64,000 nt of DNA from Draconibacterium mangrovi (GTDB taxonomy: Bacteria; Bacteroidota; Bacteroidia; Bacteroidales; Prolixibacteraceae): positions 1 to 64,000 of the forward strand of contig NZ_JAAAGB010000007.1 of assembly GCF_010586825.1 (NCBI RefSeq). Direction: 5' to 3'. Under the pieces are notes generated by a model. It did no database searches. It was not told the DNA's origin and saw only the letters and a list, made by a program, of their open reading frames with translations. The position numbers were made by a program, and so were the translations under genes. Positions 26,255 through 35,046 of this stretch are shown here, one piece after another (position 1 is the stretch's first letter; each line of letters begins with the position of its first letter).

Positions 26255-27892
26255 TTATTGGGCCAGTTCAAATAACAGCTTCACATTCGGGTCAACGTAA
26301 ATATCTTTAATCCCGGAAATTGTTTTTGCTTCAAATTGTTGCCGCTCTTTTGTTGTGTCAATCATTACGGTTAGCAGATCCACAGAACCATCTTCATACA
26401 CAATATTTATTTCCAGCGGGAAACTGAAAAGTTGCTTTCCCTTTTGTTGAACCCAAATTAGTTGCCTGTCAATTTCTTTTCCGGAGGTTTCAGCTCCCCA
26501 TGAAACTTTAATAACAGGATGGCCGGCACTACGGAGCCATTGGTTAAAAAAGCGATCCAGATTTTTACTTGAAACAGACTCCATCATCGATTGAAAATCT
26601 TTAGTAAGCGCAGTTTTATTTCTGAAATCATTATAATATTTCTGTAATCCTTTATTGAAGGTGTCGTTGCCCAATTTATTTCGCAGCATGTGTAAAAACC
26701 AAGCGGCTTTTTCGTACGAATTGGCATTTAGTAAGCGAATATATTCCTGCACTGTTGTATCGATTACCGGAACATATTTTTGTTTTGAGAAAGCAATAAC
26801 GCGCTCACGATCATATTTCAGTCCATCTTTAAATTGTTCGTCGCCATAAAAGTGCTGCACATAAAGGTGGGTGAGATAGGTGGCAAATCCTTCGCTAAGC
26901 CACACGTGGTGCCAGTTTTGTTCGGTAACCGAATTTCCAAACCACTGGTGAGCCACTTCGTGTGCAAACAACTGTTCCGGAATACGGTCGTTTATGGCTG
27001 AATTTTCGTGGTAAAAAATACAACTGGCATTTTCCATTCCGCCGTAACGTGTTTTTGATTGTACGTGCGCCAGTTTTTCATACGGGTAGGGGCCAATCAG
27101 TTCCGAAAAGTACTCCAGAGCTTTTGTTCCGTACTGGTAATTCTCAAATCCTTTAGTTTTGTTTTCTTCAAATACCCACGAACTGACCGGAATTCCCTGA
27201 AATTCCTGCTCGTTTCCAACAGCAAAATCGGCCGCTCCAATTACCATCAGTTTGGTCGCCAACGGCACATCTTCCTTCCAATGGGTGAATTCCACTGAAT
27301 TTTCCAATTGTTTTTTCTCCACAAGCTTTCCGTTTGAGATCACCTCGTAATGTGCCGGAGCATAAACCAGGAATTCTAAAGTAGCTTTATCAGAAGGATG
27401 ATCGACACACGGAAGCCAGTTTTGGGCGCGATCAGGCCAGTTATCGCCAAAAAATGTACGATCTCCGTAGCGATTCTCGGATATTATCAAACCATCGGTA
27501 GGAACACCGGAATAGTTAATGGTGAAATCGATTACGTCGCCCGCCTGTGCTTGTTTCGGCAAAAGAATTACAAGCTTATTGTGTGCTTGCTTAAAGTCAA
27601 GTTCATTGCCCTCCTTTTTTACGGAATGGACAAGCATACCACTCTCTCCGGAGTTATCCACCAAATCGAGTGTGATATCGTTACTGGTTTGCAAAAATTT
27701 AATTGAAATGGTAGCTATACCTTCAATTTGGTTTGTGGTATCGTTTAAATGGATTTCAAACTTGTAGTGTTGTACATCAATTTTTTCAAAACGCAACTGA
27801 TGTTTTTGGGCGGATGATAAAACTACAATGCCTAGAAATAGCAACAGGCAGCAAAACTTTTTACGATTCATTCTACGATGATTGAGCTTCAT
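26255..27892 (-). CDS. M1 family metallopeptidase (aminopeptidase N-like)
   Basis: A 545-residue exported zinc aminopeptidase. The N-terminal signal includes RKKFCCLLLFLGIVVLSSAQ. The substrate-anchoring motif YGGMENAS and zinc site HEVAHQWFGNSVTEQNWHHVWLSEGFA (HExxH plus the downstream Glu) are intact. It is shorter than full aminopeptidase N because the long C-terminal helical domain is missing, as in leukotriene-A4-hydrolase-like short forms. An internal ATG at 27871 is an alternative start. The upstream DUF2891 gene ends two bases before the first ATG, so both are in one transcript. Confidence 0.9.
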   Translation of the reverse strand: MKLNHRRMNRKKFCCLLLFLGIVVLSSAQKHQLRFEKIDVQHYKFEIHLNDTTNQIEGIATISIKFLQTSNDITLDLVDNSGESGMLVHSVKKEGNELDFKQAHNKLVILLPKQAQAGDVIDFTINYSGVPTDGLIISENRYGDRTFFGDNWPDRAQNWLPCVDHPSDKATLEFLVYAPAHYEVISNGKLVEKKQLENSVEFTHWKEDVPLATKLMVIGAADFAVGNEQEFQGIPVSSWVFEENKTKGFENYQYGTKALEYFSELIGPYPYEKLAHVQSKTRYGGMENASCIFYHENSAINDRIPEQLFAHEVAHQWFGNSVTEQNWHHVWLSEGFATYLTHLYVQHFYGDEQFKDGLKYDRERVIAFSKQKYVPVIDTTVQEYIRLLNANSYEKAAWFLHMLRNKLGNDTFNKGLQKYYNDFRNKTALTKDFQSMMESVSSKNLDRFFNQWLRSAGHPVIKVSWGAETSGKEIDRQLIWVQQKGKQLFSFPLEINIVYEDGSVDLLTVMIDTTKERQQFEAKTISGIKDIYVDPNVKLLFELAQ

Positions 27893-27894
27893 AT

Positions 27895-28962
27895 TTACTT
27901 AATATGACTTTTTAATAATGCATAGGTAGCAAACGATGCCAGCCAGTGGGCTCCGGCATATTCGCCCGAATCCATTTTTTCGTAACTGTAATTAAAATGG
28001 GCATCGGCAAAATCAATCAGTTGCTGGTTATTTAAGGCATAGCCCATTTCGTATAAGCACCAGGCTCGACTGAAATTTAGTCCATCGAGGTGGGCGAGTT
28101 TACCGTCGCTTCGGTCGGTGACAACAGCAATTTCGAGGTACTTTTTAGGATGTTTTTCAAATTTTGGAAGGAACGTTTTTAGCCAGGTTTTAAACTCTTT
28201 TTCTGGTAATATCTTTAACATTATCGATGCTTCCTGCAGACAAGGCGAAAGAAAATCGAAACCGCCCGGTTCCCAGGTCAGCGGGCAATCACAATCGGTA
28301 CTGTAATACTCTTTTGCTTTTCCTTTTATTTGAATGGCCAGTGCGGTATCGTATTTTTTTGCCCAATCGTAAGCAAACGACATTCCGAAGGCAATGTTGC
28401 TGTGTTCGCCAATTCGTATGGGGTAAATCAGTTTATCGAGAAATTCGCCAAATTTATCCGACAGCAGATCAGCCAACGGCGACAGGTTCGCCTGCAATTC
28501 CAGTGCTACCGGATCATCCCATTCACGCAAAGCTTCGTCTAGTTTTAACAACCAGGCCCAGCCATAAGTCCGTTCGTAGGTAGCGTTGTGCTCATCGTCG
28601 AAATAGGCAACTTCCTGCAATATGTTCTCTTCAATAATGTTTTTCTTTAGCTTTTTAATGATCTCATCGCGGTACTTAAATTCCGGGAATTCAGTTAGAA
28701 TTTTCACCAAAGTCCAGTGGCCATGCACTGATGAATGCCAGTCGAAACAGCCATAAAATGCCGGGTGCATCACTCGCGGAGGTTGCAGGTAACTGTCGTC
28801 GCCCAAAACATGACCGGTTTTATTCGGGTATTCCTGGTCGATACACTCGTACGCAAAATGATAAAGGTATTCGGCTTTCTTTTCATCGAAGCTGAGTTTT
28901 GACGATTGCGCCGAAAGCAGATTGGCCATAAATAAAAATATTAGGGAAAACTGTAATTTCAT
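27895..28962 (-). CDS. DUF2891 domain-containing exported protein
   Basis: A 355-residue protein with signal peptide (MKLQFSLIFLFMANLLSAQ) followed by an all-helical domain with the DUF2891 hallmarks HPAFYGCFDWHSSVHGHWTL, YGWAWLLKLDEAL and EPGGFDFLSPCLQEA. The repeated W/H-rich helices recall (alpha/alpha)6-barrel enzymes. Its function is unknown. It is closely linked to the M1 peptidase downstream and the DUF1801 gene upstream. A TAAATTTG element ends five bases before the ATG. Confidence 0.88.
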   Translation of the reverse strand: MKLQFSLIFLFMANLLSAQSSKLSFDEKKAEYLYHFAYECIDQEYPNKTGHVLGDDSYLQPPRVMHPAFYGCFDWHSSVHGHWTLVKILTEFPEFKYRDEIIKKLKKNIIEENILQEVAYFDDEHNATYERTYGWAWLLKLDEALREWDDPVALELQANLSPLADLLSDKFGEFLDKLIYPIRIGEHSNIAFGMSFAYDWAKKYDTALAIQIKGKAKEYYSTDCDCPLTWEPGGFDFLSPCLQEASIMLKILPEKEFKTWLKTFLPKFEKHPKKYLEIAVVTDRSDGKLAHLDGLNFSRAWCLYEMGYALNNQQLIDFADAHFNYSYEKMDSGEYAGAHWLASFATYALLKSHIK

Positions 28963-28967
28963 TTAAT

Positions 28968-28998
28968 CAAATTTAGATAGTATGAAATTAAAAACAAT
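28968..28998 (-). promoter_or_regulatory. Candidate leaderless promoter of DUF2891-pepM1
   Basis: ATTG (28995-28998), 19 bases, then TAAATTTG (28968-28975) on the minus strand; the ATG begins five bases later, so the transcript would have almost no leader. Confidence 0.4.
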
Positions 28999-29010
28999 TC
29001 TCGATAAGCA

Positions 29011-29607
29011 TTAACAATTGCGGTATTTATCGTTTAAACCGATGTTATTATTAATCATCGGAATAATCTTTTGTAATCTCGATTGTCTGGTTTTCTCCTG
29101 TTTTGCATGTGCGATATAATCAGCAAATTCGCGTTGTTTGCCCGGCGTAAATTCCTGAAATGAAAGCTTTAAATGATTATCCTGATTAAGTGCATCTTCT
29201 AATTCGGGTGGGATAACTAACTTCTTATTTCGGTTGATTTTAACTCTTTTATTTTGCTTTTCGTTGGAAATTGCTTCCTGTACGTAGGCAATTAGCATTT
29301 CTGCATCAATGTCATCGGCAGTTACAAAACGCCACTGCCGCAATGCTTTGGTTTTATCGTTTTGTGCATTAATAAGCACTTTTGCTTCGTCTTTTAACAG
29401 CGCACCCTGAAAGAACCAGATAGCCATGTGTTCTTTAAAAACTCCGAGACCGACAACATTTTTACCGTTAATCGTATAACACGGAGCTCCCCATTTTATG
29501 GTTCCCGACAGTTCTGTAGCTATTAGCAAATCATGCAGAACCATTAAAATATCCTGACGCGATCGTGCATTCAGAATATATTCGTCAACTGTTTTTGCTT
29601 GTGGCAT
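29011..29607 (-). CDS. DUF1801 / YdeI-OmpD-associated family protein
   Basis: A 198-residue cytosolic protein with a DUF1801-type N-terminal domain (KWGAPCYTINGKNVVGLGVFKEHMAIWF) and a C-terminal YdeI/OmdA-like helical tail (IPPELEDALNQDNHLKLSFQEFTPGKQREFADYIAHAKQ..R). It ends in a basic stretch rich in Lys and Arg. The function is not established. It starts six bases after the DUF4199 gene and is presumably cotranscribed with it. Confidence 0.85.
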   Translation of the reverse strand: MPQAKTVDEYILNARSRQDILMVLHDLLIATELSGTIKWGAPCYTINGKNVVGLGVFKEHMAIWFFQGALLKDEAKVLINAQNDKTKALRQWRFVTADDIDAEMLIAYVQEAISNEKQNKRVKINRNKKLVIPPELEDALNQDNHLKLSFQEFTPGKQREFADYIAHAKQEKTRQSRLQKIIPMINNNIGLNDKYRNC

Positions 29608-29613
29608 TATCCA

Positions 29614-30090
29614 TTATTTTTTCCGGGTGAAAATGGCAACAATTGCCGAGGTAACCAATCCCATCAGCGGGGTAGCAATAATACTTTGTATCATATAACT
29701 TTGCAGGTTGAAATAGCCTTCCGCCTCTTCCTGTGTTTGCAAGCCGTTTTCAACCGCATAACGAATCATATTTTCAAAATAATGAGGAGTGATCACTTCA
29801 ACGGTAAGGTATTGGGTGAGGGGAGTGAGAATTGTAACTCCCAAAGTGATGATCAATCCACTAATGAACCCCTGTATCCAGTTCATTTTGCCATTGAAAT
29901 CATTCTTGCGTTTATCCAATAATGCAACTACATAGACAGCAATAGCCACAAGCGCGAAGAAGTTGGTGACAATGGCGTGTTTTTCAATGTTCTCATCATG
30001 AAGTCCTGCTAGTCTTTCCCCATACATCCATACCAGCAAAACGACCGCAAACAAAATGGCCCATTTAATTTCAATTGCAAATTTTTTCAT
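29614..30090 (-). CDS. DUF4199 domain-containing membrane protein
   Basis: A 158-residue inner-membrane protein with four hydrophobic helices (AILFAVVLLVWMYGERL, IVTNFFALVAIAVYVVALL, GFISGLIITLGVTILTPL and SIIATPLMGLVTSAIVAIF) and the DUF4199 loop HYFENMIRYAVENG. The function is unknown. It is the first gene of the DUF4199-DUF1801 pair. Confidence 0.85.
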   Translation of the reverse strand: MKKFAIEIKWAILFAVVLLVWMYGERLAGLHDENIEKHAIVTNFFALVAIAVYVVALLDKRKNDFNGKMNWIQGFISGLIITLGVTILTPLTQYLTVEVITPHYFENMIRYAVENGLQTQEEAEGYFNLQSYMIQSIIATPLMGLVTSAIVAIFTRKK

Positions 30091-30149
30091 CGATAAATAA
30101 GTTTTGGTTTCAGTTTAACAATGAATAAGATGGACTTATTGTTCATTAA

Positions 30150-31211
30150 CTACTGTGGTTTTGAACGCTTTTTCTCTTTCAATACTGATTTAATCATTTT
30201 GCCAAACTCTTTGTCGCGCTGTCGTTTTTCGTAAACCGTGCTACTGAAATGTTCTTGCTCGCGTTTTAGTTTTAAATAGTTTTCGTAGGCATCTTGACTT
30301 AACTCACCGCTTTCAACAGCTGCCAACACTGCACAACCTGTTTCGTTAGTGTGGCTGCAATCGCTGAATTTACAATCGGAAGTCAAGTCAGAAATCGCAT
30401 CAAATGTCATTTCCAGAGCATCGGCCGAGTCAGTTACTCCCAGCTCGCGCATTCCCGGTGTGTCGATCACAATACTTTCGTTCTCCAGCACAAACAACTC
30501 GCGATGACTGGTTGTATGCCGGCCTTTGCTGGTGCTTTCGCTTATCGATCGGGTTTCGAGTACTTCTTTGTTGAGCAGATTATTTATGATGGTTGATTTC
30601 CCAACACCTGAAGAGCCAAGAAAACAATAGGTTTTAAAAGCTTCCAGTTTATTTTTCAGAAGATCCAAACCCTCTTTTGTTGCGTTGCTCAGGGCAATTA
30701 TTTTACTATTCTTAATCCGCTTTTTTACCTCTTCAATTAACTGTTCACATTCACTTTCTTCTACCAAATCAGTTTTTGAGAGTACCAAAACCGGTTGGAT
30801 ATTCCCGGCATAACAAACAGCCAGGTATCTTTCCAAACGGTTCGGGTTAAAATCGTGCCCAACGGCTTGTACAATAAATGCTACATCAACATTTGCAGCA
30901 ATAAGCTGTACATCGCCGTATTTGCCAACCGCCTGGCGTTCGAGTTTCGAAAAACGGGGAAGTACTTCAAGAATGATGGCATTCTCATCGTCCATTGGCA
31001 TAAAACGCACCCAATCGCCAACAGTGGGGAAGTCGGCAGCAGATTGTGCTGTAAACCGAATATTTCCCGTTATTTCTGCTTTTAAAACCGAATTGCCGCT
31101 CTGAATAATGTAACGTTCTTTGTGTACTGTTATAACCCGCGCCAATTCAGCGGTTGAGATATTATTCTCTTTTGAATAATTTTCAATTGAAACAGGAAGT
31201 TGTTGTTTCAT
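30150..31211 (-). CDS. rsgA: Ribosome small subunit-dependent GTPase A
   Basis: A 353-residue circularly permuted GTPase acting in 30S maturation. An OB domain leads, then the G4-like LSKTDLVEE precedes G1 (GSSGVGKST) and G3 (DTPGMRELG), the permuted order that defines the family. A zinc knuckle follows (CKFSDCSHTNETGC). Its start lies 24 bp downstream of the MATE gene stop on the same strand. Confidence 0.95.
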   Translation of the reverse strand: MKQQLPVSIENYSKENNISTAELARVITVHKERYIIQSGNSVLKAEITGNIRFTAQSAADFPTVGDWVRFMPMDDENAIILEVLPRFSKLERQAVGKYGDVQLIAANVDVAFIVQAVGHDFNPNRLERYLAVCYAGNIQPVLVLSKTDLVEESECEQLIEEVKKRIKNSKIIALSNATKEGLDLLKNKLEAFKTYCFLGSSGVGKSTIINNLLNKEVLETRSISESTSKGRHTTSHRELFVLENESIVIDTPGMRELGVTDSADALEMTFDAISDLTSDCKFSDCSHTNETGCAVLAAVESGELSQDAYENYLKLKREQEHFSSTVYEKRQRDKEFGKMIKSVLKEKKRSKPQ

Positions 31212-31235
31212 AATAAAAAGTCTTAAGAGATAAAT

Positions 31236-32675
31236 TTACACTTTTCGTTGTTTCCATTTGCCTTTTCGGAACAAATACAGCGCTGTGATTGCCAGAAACG
31301 TTTCGGCGATTACAATCGACATACTAGCTCCAAACAAGCCCATATTCAAAACAATTGCCAGAAAATAAGCCAATGGTATTTCGAAGAGCCAGAAGCTCAT
31401 AAAATTGATCTTTGAAGGTGTGATTGTATCGCCGCTTCCGTTAAAACCTTGCATCAGCACCATTCCGAGTGCGTAAAACAGGAAACCAAAACTGATCACA
31501 CGCAGTGCCAATGTACCATTGTCAACAACTGCAGTTTCGCCGATAAACAGTTTTATCCAGAACTCAGGGAAAACAGCCAGTATTATTCCCATAACTCCCA
31601 TGAAGATCATATTTACATAGCCGGTTATCCACACCGATCGTTCGGCACGCTCAGGTTGGTTTGCACCAAGGTTCTGCCCAACCAGCGTTGATGCAGCGTT
31701 GCTGAGCCCCCAGGCAGGTAATAAGGCAAAAATGATTATCCGGATGGCAATGGTATAGCCGGCCAGCGCTTCAGGACCCGAAACTGCAATAATACGCACA
31801 AGCAAAATCCAGCTTGAAGTTGCAATAAGATTCTGCAAAATTCCACCACCGGATATTTTCACCAGTTTCAGCATTACATTAAAACGAACTTTTAAACTGT
31901 GCCAGTACAGTCGGATACGGTGATGTCCGCCAAACAAAAGGTAAAACTGGTACAAAACAGCTAATCCTCGCCCTGTAGTGGTCGCAATAGCCGCTCCTGC
32001 AAGTCCAAGTTCAGGAAAAGGACCAATCCCGAAAATAAGTAATGGGTCGAGAATGATATTGATAATATTGGCCAGCCACATTACCCGCATGGAAATGGCT
32101 GCATCGCCGGAACTGCGAAACACTGCGTTAATAATAAACAACAGCATAATTACAACATTCCCGCCAAACATAATAGCGGGGAAAAGGTAACCTTCGGCAG
32201 CCATGGAGTCGGTGGCTCCCATTAGTTTTAAAAATTCACTGGCAAATATAACGCCGGGAATAGCAATACAAACGGAGAATATAAAACCCACAATCATGGC
32301 CTGAAAAGCCACCACACCTGCTTGTTTGTTGTTTTTCTCGCCAATTCTTCGAGAGACAAGGGCTGTAGTAGCCACACTAAGTCCCATTCCAACAGCGTAT
32401 ACAATGGTCATTACCGATTCGGTGAGTCCTACCGTTGCCACTGCATCGGCGCCAAGTTTCGAAACAAAAAAGATGTCGACTACGGCAAATACCGATTCCA
32501 TGATCATTTCCAGCACCATAGGAACTGCCAGAATAAAAATGGCTTTGCCCAGACTGCTTTTAGTGAAATCGCGCTCTGTACCGCCAATTGCTTCTTTTAC
32601 ATCGATCCAGAGCTCTTTTAAATCAATGTCTTTTAGTTTTTGTAAAGACAAAACACTTACTCTTTTGCGTAACAT
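31236..32675 (-). CDS. MATE family efflux transporter
   Basis: A 479-residue cation-driven exporter with twelve expected membrane helices in two halves (FILAVPMVLEMIMESVFAVVD and ILLVRIIAVSGPEALAGYTIA regions), typical of NorM/DinF-like proteins that export drugs or metabolites. The cytosolic N-terminal extension (about 35 residues) is a little long. A strong promoter lies 130 bases upstream. It may be cotranscribed with rsgA. Confidence 0.92.
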   Translation of the reverse strand: MLRKRVSVLSLQKLKDIDLKELWIDVKEAIGGTERDFTKSSLGKAIFILAVPMVLEMIMESVFAVVDIFFVSKLGADAVATVGLTESVMTIVYAVGMGLSVATTALVSRRIGEKNNKQAGVVAFQAMIVGFIFSVCIAIPGVIFASEFLKLMGATDSMAAEGYLFPAIMFGGNVVIMLLFIINAVFRSSGDAAISMRVMWLANIINIILDPLLIFGIGPFPELGLAGAAIATTTGRGLAVLYQFYLLFGGHHRIRLYWHSLKVRFNVMLKLVKISGGGILQNLIATSSWILLVRIIAVSGPEALAGYTIAIRIIIFALLPAWGLSNAASTLVGQNLGANQPERAERSVWITGYVNMIFMGVMGIILAVFPEFWIKLFIGETAVVDNGTLALRVISFGFLFYALGMVLMQGFNGSGDTITPSKINFMSFWLFEIPLAYFLAIVLNMGLFGASMSIVIAETFLAITALYLFRKGKWKQRKV

Positions 32676-32806
32676 GATAAAAATATGGAAATAAATGAAT
32701 AAACTAATTGAATAATCTCATGTGGCCAACCTTAGAACGGTCGGCAATCGGTGACGGTAATATTTATTGAGATATTCATTTTTAGTTCTCTTTTATTTGA
32801 GTCTGA

Positions 32807-32839
32807 CAAAGTTATGGAAATTAATTCTTATAAAACAAA
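32807..32839 (-). promoter_or_regulatory. Promoter of the MATE gene
   Basis: TTTG (32836-32839), 21 bases, TAACTTTG (32807-32814) on the minus strand: an exact match to the Bacteroidota consensus in both boxes and in spacing. The leader would be about 125 bases. Confidence 0.65.
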
Positions 32840-32921
32840 TTAATTTTTAATAAACTTTTATTCGCTATTTAATTGAACACTTCCAATTTAGTACTGTTAA
32901 TATGCTCAAAAGTTACTACAA

Positions 32922-33644
32922 ATGAATCCTAAGCTTTATTCTCTTCTCCTGTTTTTTGTGCTTTTTTCATGCACGTATAAAGATCAGTTTCCAGAAAAAA
33001 AATCAGTGCGTATTTCTGTCGATAATACATCTGTAACACAGAAAGATACATGGGATTACGGGCCTTTTGAAGGGCTTTTTACTTTTGTAACACAGTTTGA
33101 TACGCAAGATTCAGCCTTTGATTTACAGGCGTTTAAAGCAAAATACGATCAGTTTGATGCCAATAAAAACGAAACCATTTATGATAGCCCGGCATTACCC
33201 GCCTGGGTTGAAATAAATGGATTGTTGCTTGAACTAACAAGTGAGGCAAAATATGCTAAGGAGCTGGAAAAAATTTCAGTAGATGAAAAAATGACGGATG
33301 ATATACAACCGTTTGTGTTTACCAGAAGCGTTGATCATATTTACGTTAACCTGTTTAAACCGGCAGAAATAAATTATCAGCACTCGCTAGGTGGTGATGT
33401 TACTATACGGCAGGAAACAACATATCCTGAATCAGGAAGTGTACGTTTACATTTCGGGATGACGGATCGGCAATACATTGAGTTGTACATTCGCATTCCG
33501 GAGTGGGCCGAAGGAACGAGTGTAATCGTAAAAAATGTAAAATATTTCACGCAGCCGGGCAGTTACTGTGTAATTGCAAAAAAATGGAAACAAGGCGATG
33601 TGGTTGAGATTGAACTGCCAATTGAAAACTATCCCAGCCGATAA
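32922..33644 (+). CDS. Lipoprotein with truncated GH127-like C-terminal sandwich
   Basis: A 240-residue lipoprotein (lipobox FSC, Cys17). The C-terminal half, from DHIYVNLFKPAEINYQ through TIRQETTYPESGSVRL, IELYIRIPEWAEGTSV and YCVIAKKWKQGDVVEIELP, is the beta-sandwich that follows the catalytic barrel in GH127 beta-L-arabinofuranosidases. Upstream, LPAWVEINGLLLELTSEAKYAKELE looks like one barrel helix. The rest of the barrel and the zinc cysteines are missing, so catalysis is unlikely. The frame is intact and has its own lipoprotein signal, suggesting a stable, repurposed binding protein or a decayed gene. It ends one base from the convergent serine dehydratase gene. Confidence 0.6.
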   Translation: MNPKLYSLLLFFVLFSCTYKDQFPEKKSVRISVDNTSVTQKDTWDYGPFEGLFTFVTQFDTQDSAFDLQAFKAKYDQFDANKNETIYDSPALPAWVEINGLLLELTSEAKYAKELEKISVDEKMTDDIQPFVFTRSVDHIYVNLFKPAEINYQHSLGGDVTIRQETTYPESGSVRLHFGMTDRQYIELYIRIPEWAEGTSVIVKNVKYFTQPGSYCVIAKKWKQGDVVEIELPIENYPSR

Positions 33645-33645
33645 A

Positions 33646-34851
33646 TCAGCAGTTTGGTAAGGCATCAAAAATGGCAAGCCCTCCTTCCGATGTTTCGCGG
33701 TATTTACTTTGCAAATCTATCCCGGTTTTATACATGGTTTCCACCACTTCATCAAAACTGATGCGGTGACGGCCATCTGTTAGTAGTGCGTAATTATTGT
33801 GCGATACCGCGCGTTCGGCAGCAAATGCATTTCGTTCAATACATGGAATCTGCACCAATCCGGCTACCGGATCACAAGTTAATCCCAAATGATGCTCGAG
33901 GCCCATTTCTGCTGAATATTCGATCTGATAAATGGTGCCGCCCATCATTTGTGTTGCAGCTCCTGAAGCCATTGCACAGGCCGTTCCCACTTCTCCCTGG
34001 CAACCTACTTCTGCTCCTGAAATCGATGCATTTGTTTTTACCAGGTTGCCTATGAGCCCTGCAGTAGCTAATGCCCTGATAATCGATTTTTTATCGGTAT
34101 TATGTATTTTTTGGAAATACTTTAGAATTGCAGGCATAACGCCGCTTGCACCACAGGTTGGAGCTGCCACAATCTTTCCTCCCGAAGCATTTTCTTCCAT
34201 TACTGCCAGTGCGTAAGAAAACAATTGCGAACGTCGTTTAAATGGTGTAGCAAAATTGCGTCCCTTGGTGTTAAAACTTTGTGCTTTTCGCGGAAGTTTT
34301 AATCCTCCGGGCAAAACGCCATCTGTTTTTAATCCACGTTTAATACTGTCGAACATTACGTGCCACACTTCTTCGAGGTAATCCCAAATATCGGGTTCTT
34401 CAAACTCGGCCACATATTCCCAAAAGCTTTTTCCGTTGCGGTTGCACCAGTTCAGTATTTCTGCCATGGTGGTGTGTTCGTACACATCAACGGTTTCTGT
34501 TTCCGTATAATCATCGATAATTGCACCTCCGCCAATGCTGTAACAAGTCCATTCTTTCGACAGGTTATTTGCTTTGTCGAAAGCTTTGAAACACATCGCA
34601 TTCGGATGTCTTTTTAGAAAGGTTTTCGGCTCCCAGTTAATTTGTAACCGACGGCTGCCAAAACTTTGTTCGATGGCAAAATCGGTGAGGTGTCCTTTTC
34701 CGGTGGCGGCCAAACTACCGAACAAGGTTACCTCAAAATGATCAGCATCTTTGTTTTCTGCCAAGAACCTTTCGGCAGCTTTTTTCGGCCCCATTGTATG
34801 ACTGCTTGAAGGGCCGTGGCCTATTTTATAGATTTCTTTTATCGATTCCAT
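33646..34851 (-). CDS. L-serine ammonia-lyase, single-chain
   Basis: A 401-residue iron-sulfur serine dehydratase converting L-serine to pyruvate and ammonia. The beta-domain motif GPSSSHTMGPKKAAERF starts the chain; the alpha-domain has CGASGVMPAILKYF and cluster-ligand regions CYSIGGG and GLTCDPVAGLVQIPCIERNAFAA. The length fits the fused single-polypeptide type. The stop is one base from that of the convergent lipoprotein gene, so no separate terminator fits between them. Confidence 0.94.
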   Translation of the reverse strand: MESIKEIYKIGHGPSSSHTMGPKKAAERFLAENKDADHFEVTLFGSLAATGKGHLTDFAIEQSFGSRRLQINWEPKTFLKRHPNAMCFKAFDKANNLSKEWTCYSIGGGAIIDDYTETETVDVYEHTTMAEILNWCNRNGKSFWEYVAEFEEPDIWDYLEEVWHVMFDSIKRGLKTDGVLPGGLKLPRKAQSFNTKGRNFATPFKRRSQLFSYALAVMEENASGGKIVAAPTCGASGVMPAILKYFQKIHNTDKKSIIRALATAGLIGNLVKTNASISGAEVGCQGEVGTACAMASGAATQMMGGTIYQIEYSAEMGLEHHLGLTCDPVAGLVQIPCIERNAFAAERAVSHNNYALLTDGRHRISFDEVVETMYKTGIDLQSKYRETSEGGLAIFDALPNC

Positions 34852-35046
34852 TAGCTAAATTATCTTGTGCAAATGAAAGCTACAAATTCGATATCCACAA
34901 TGACTTTTGCGAGTTTTCGTGAATGAATCATACCTGATTTTTTAAACCTGTTTCGGGGCTTTTACTTATAATTTAACTTCCAATAGTTTATAATTGAAAT
35001 GTATATTTATTATTTTTATAAGCCTAATTTAATAATCTATAAAAGA

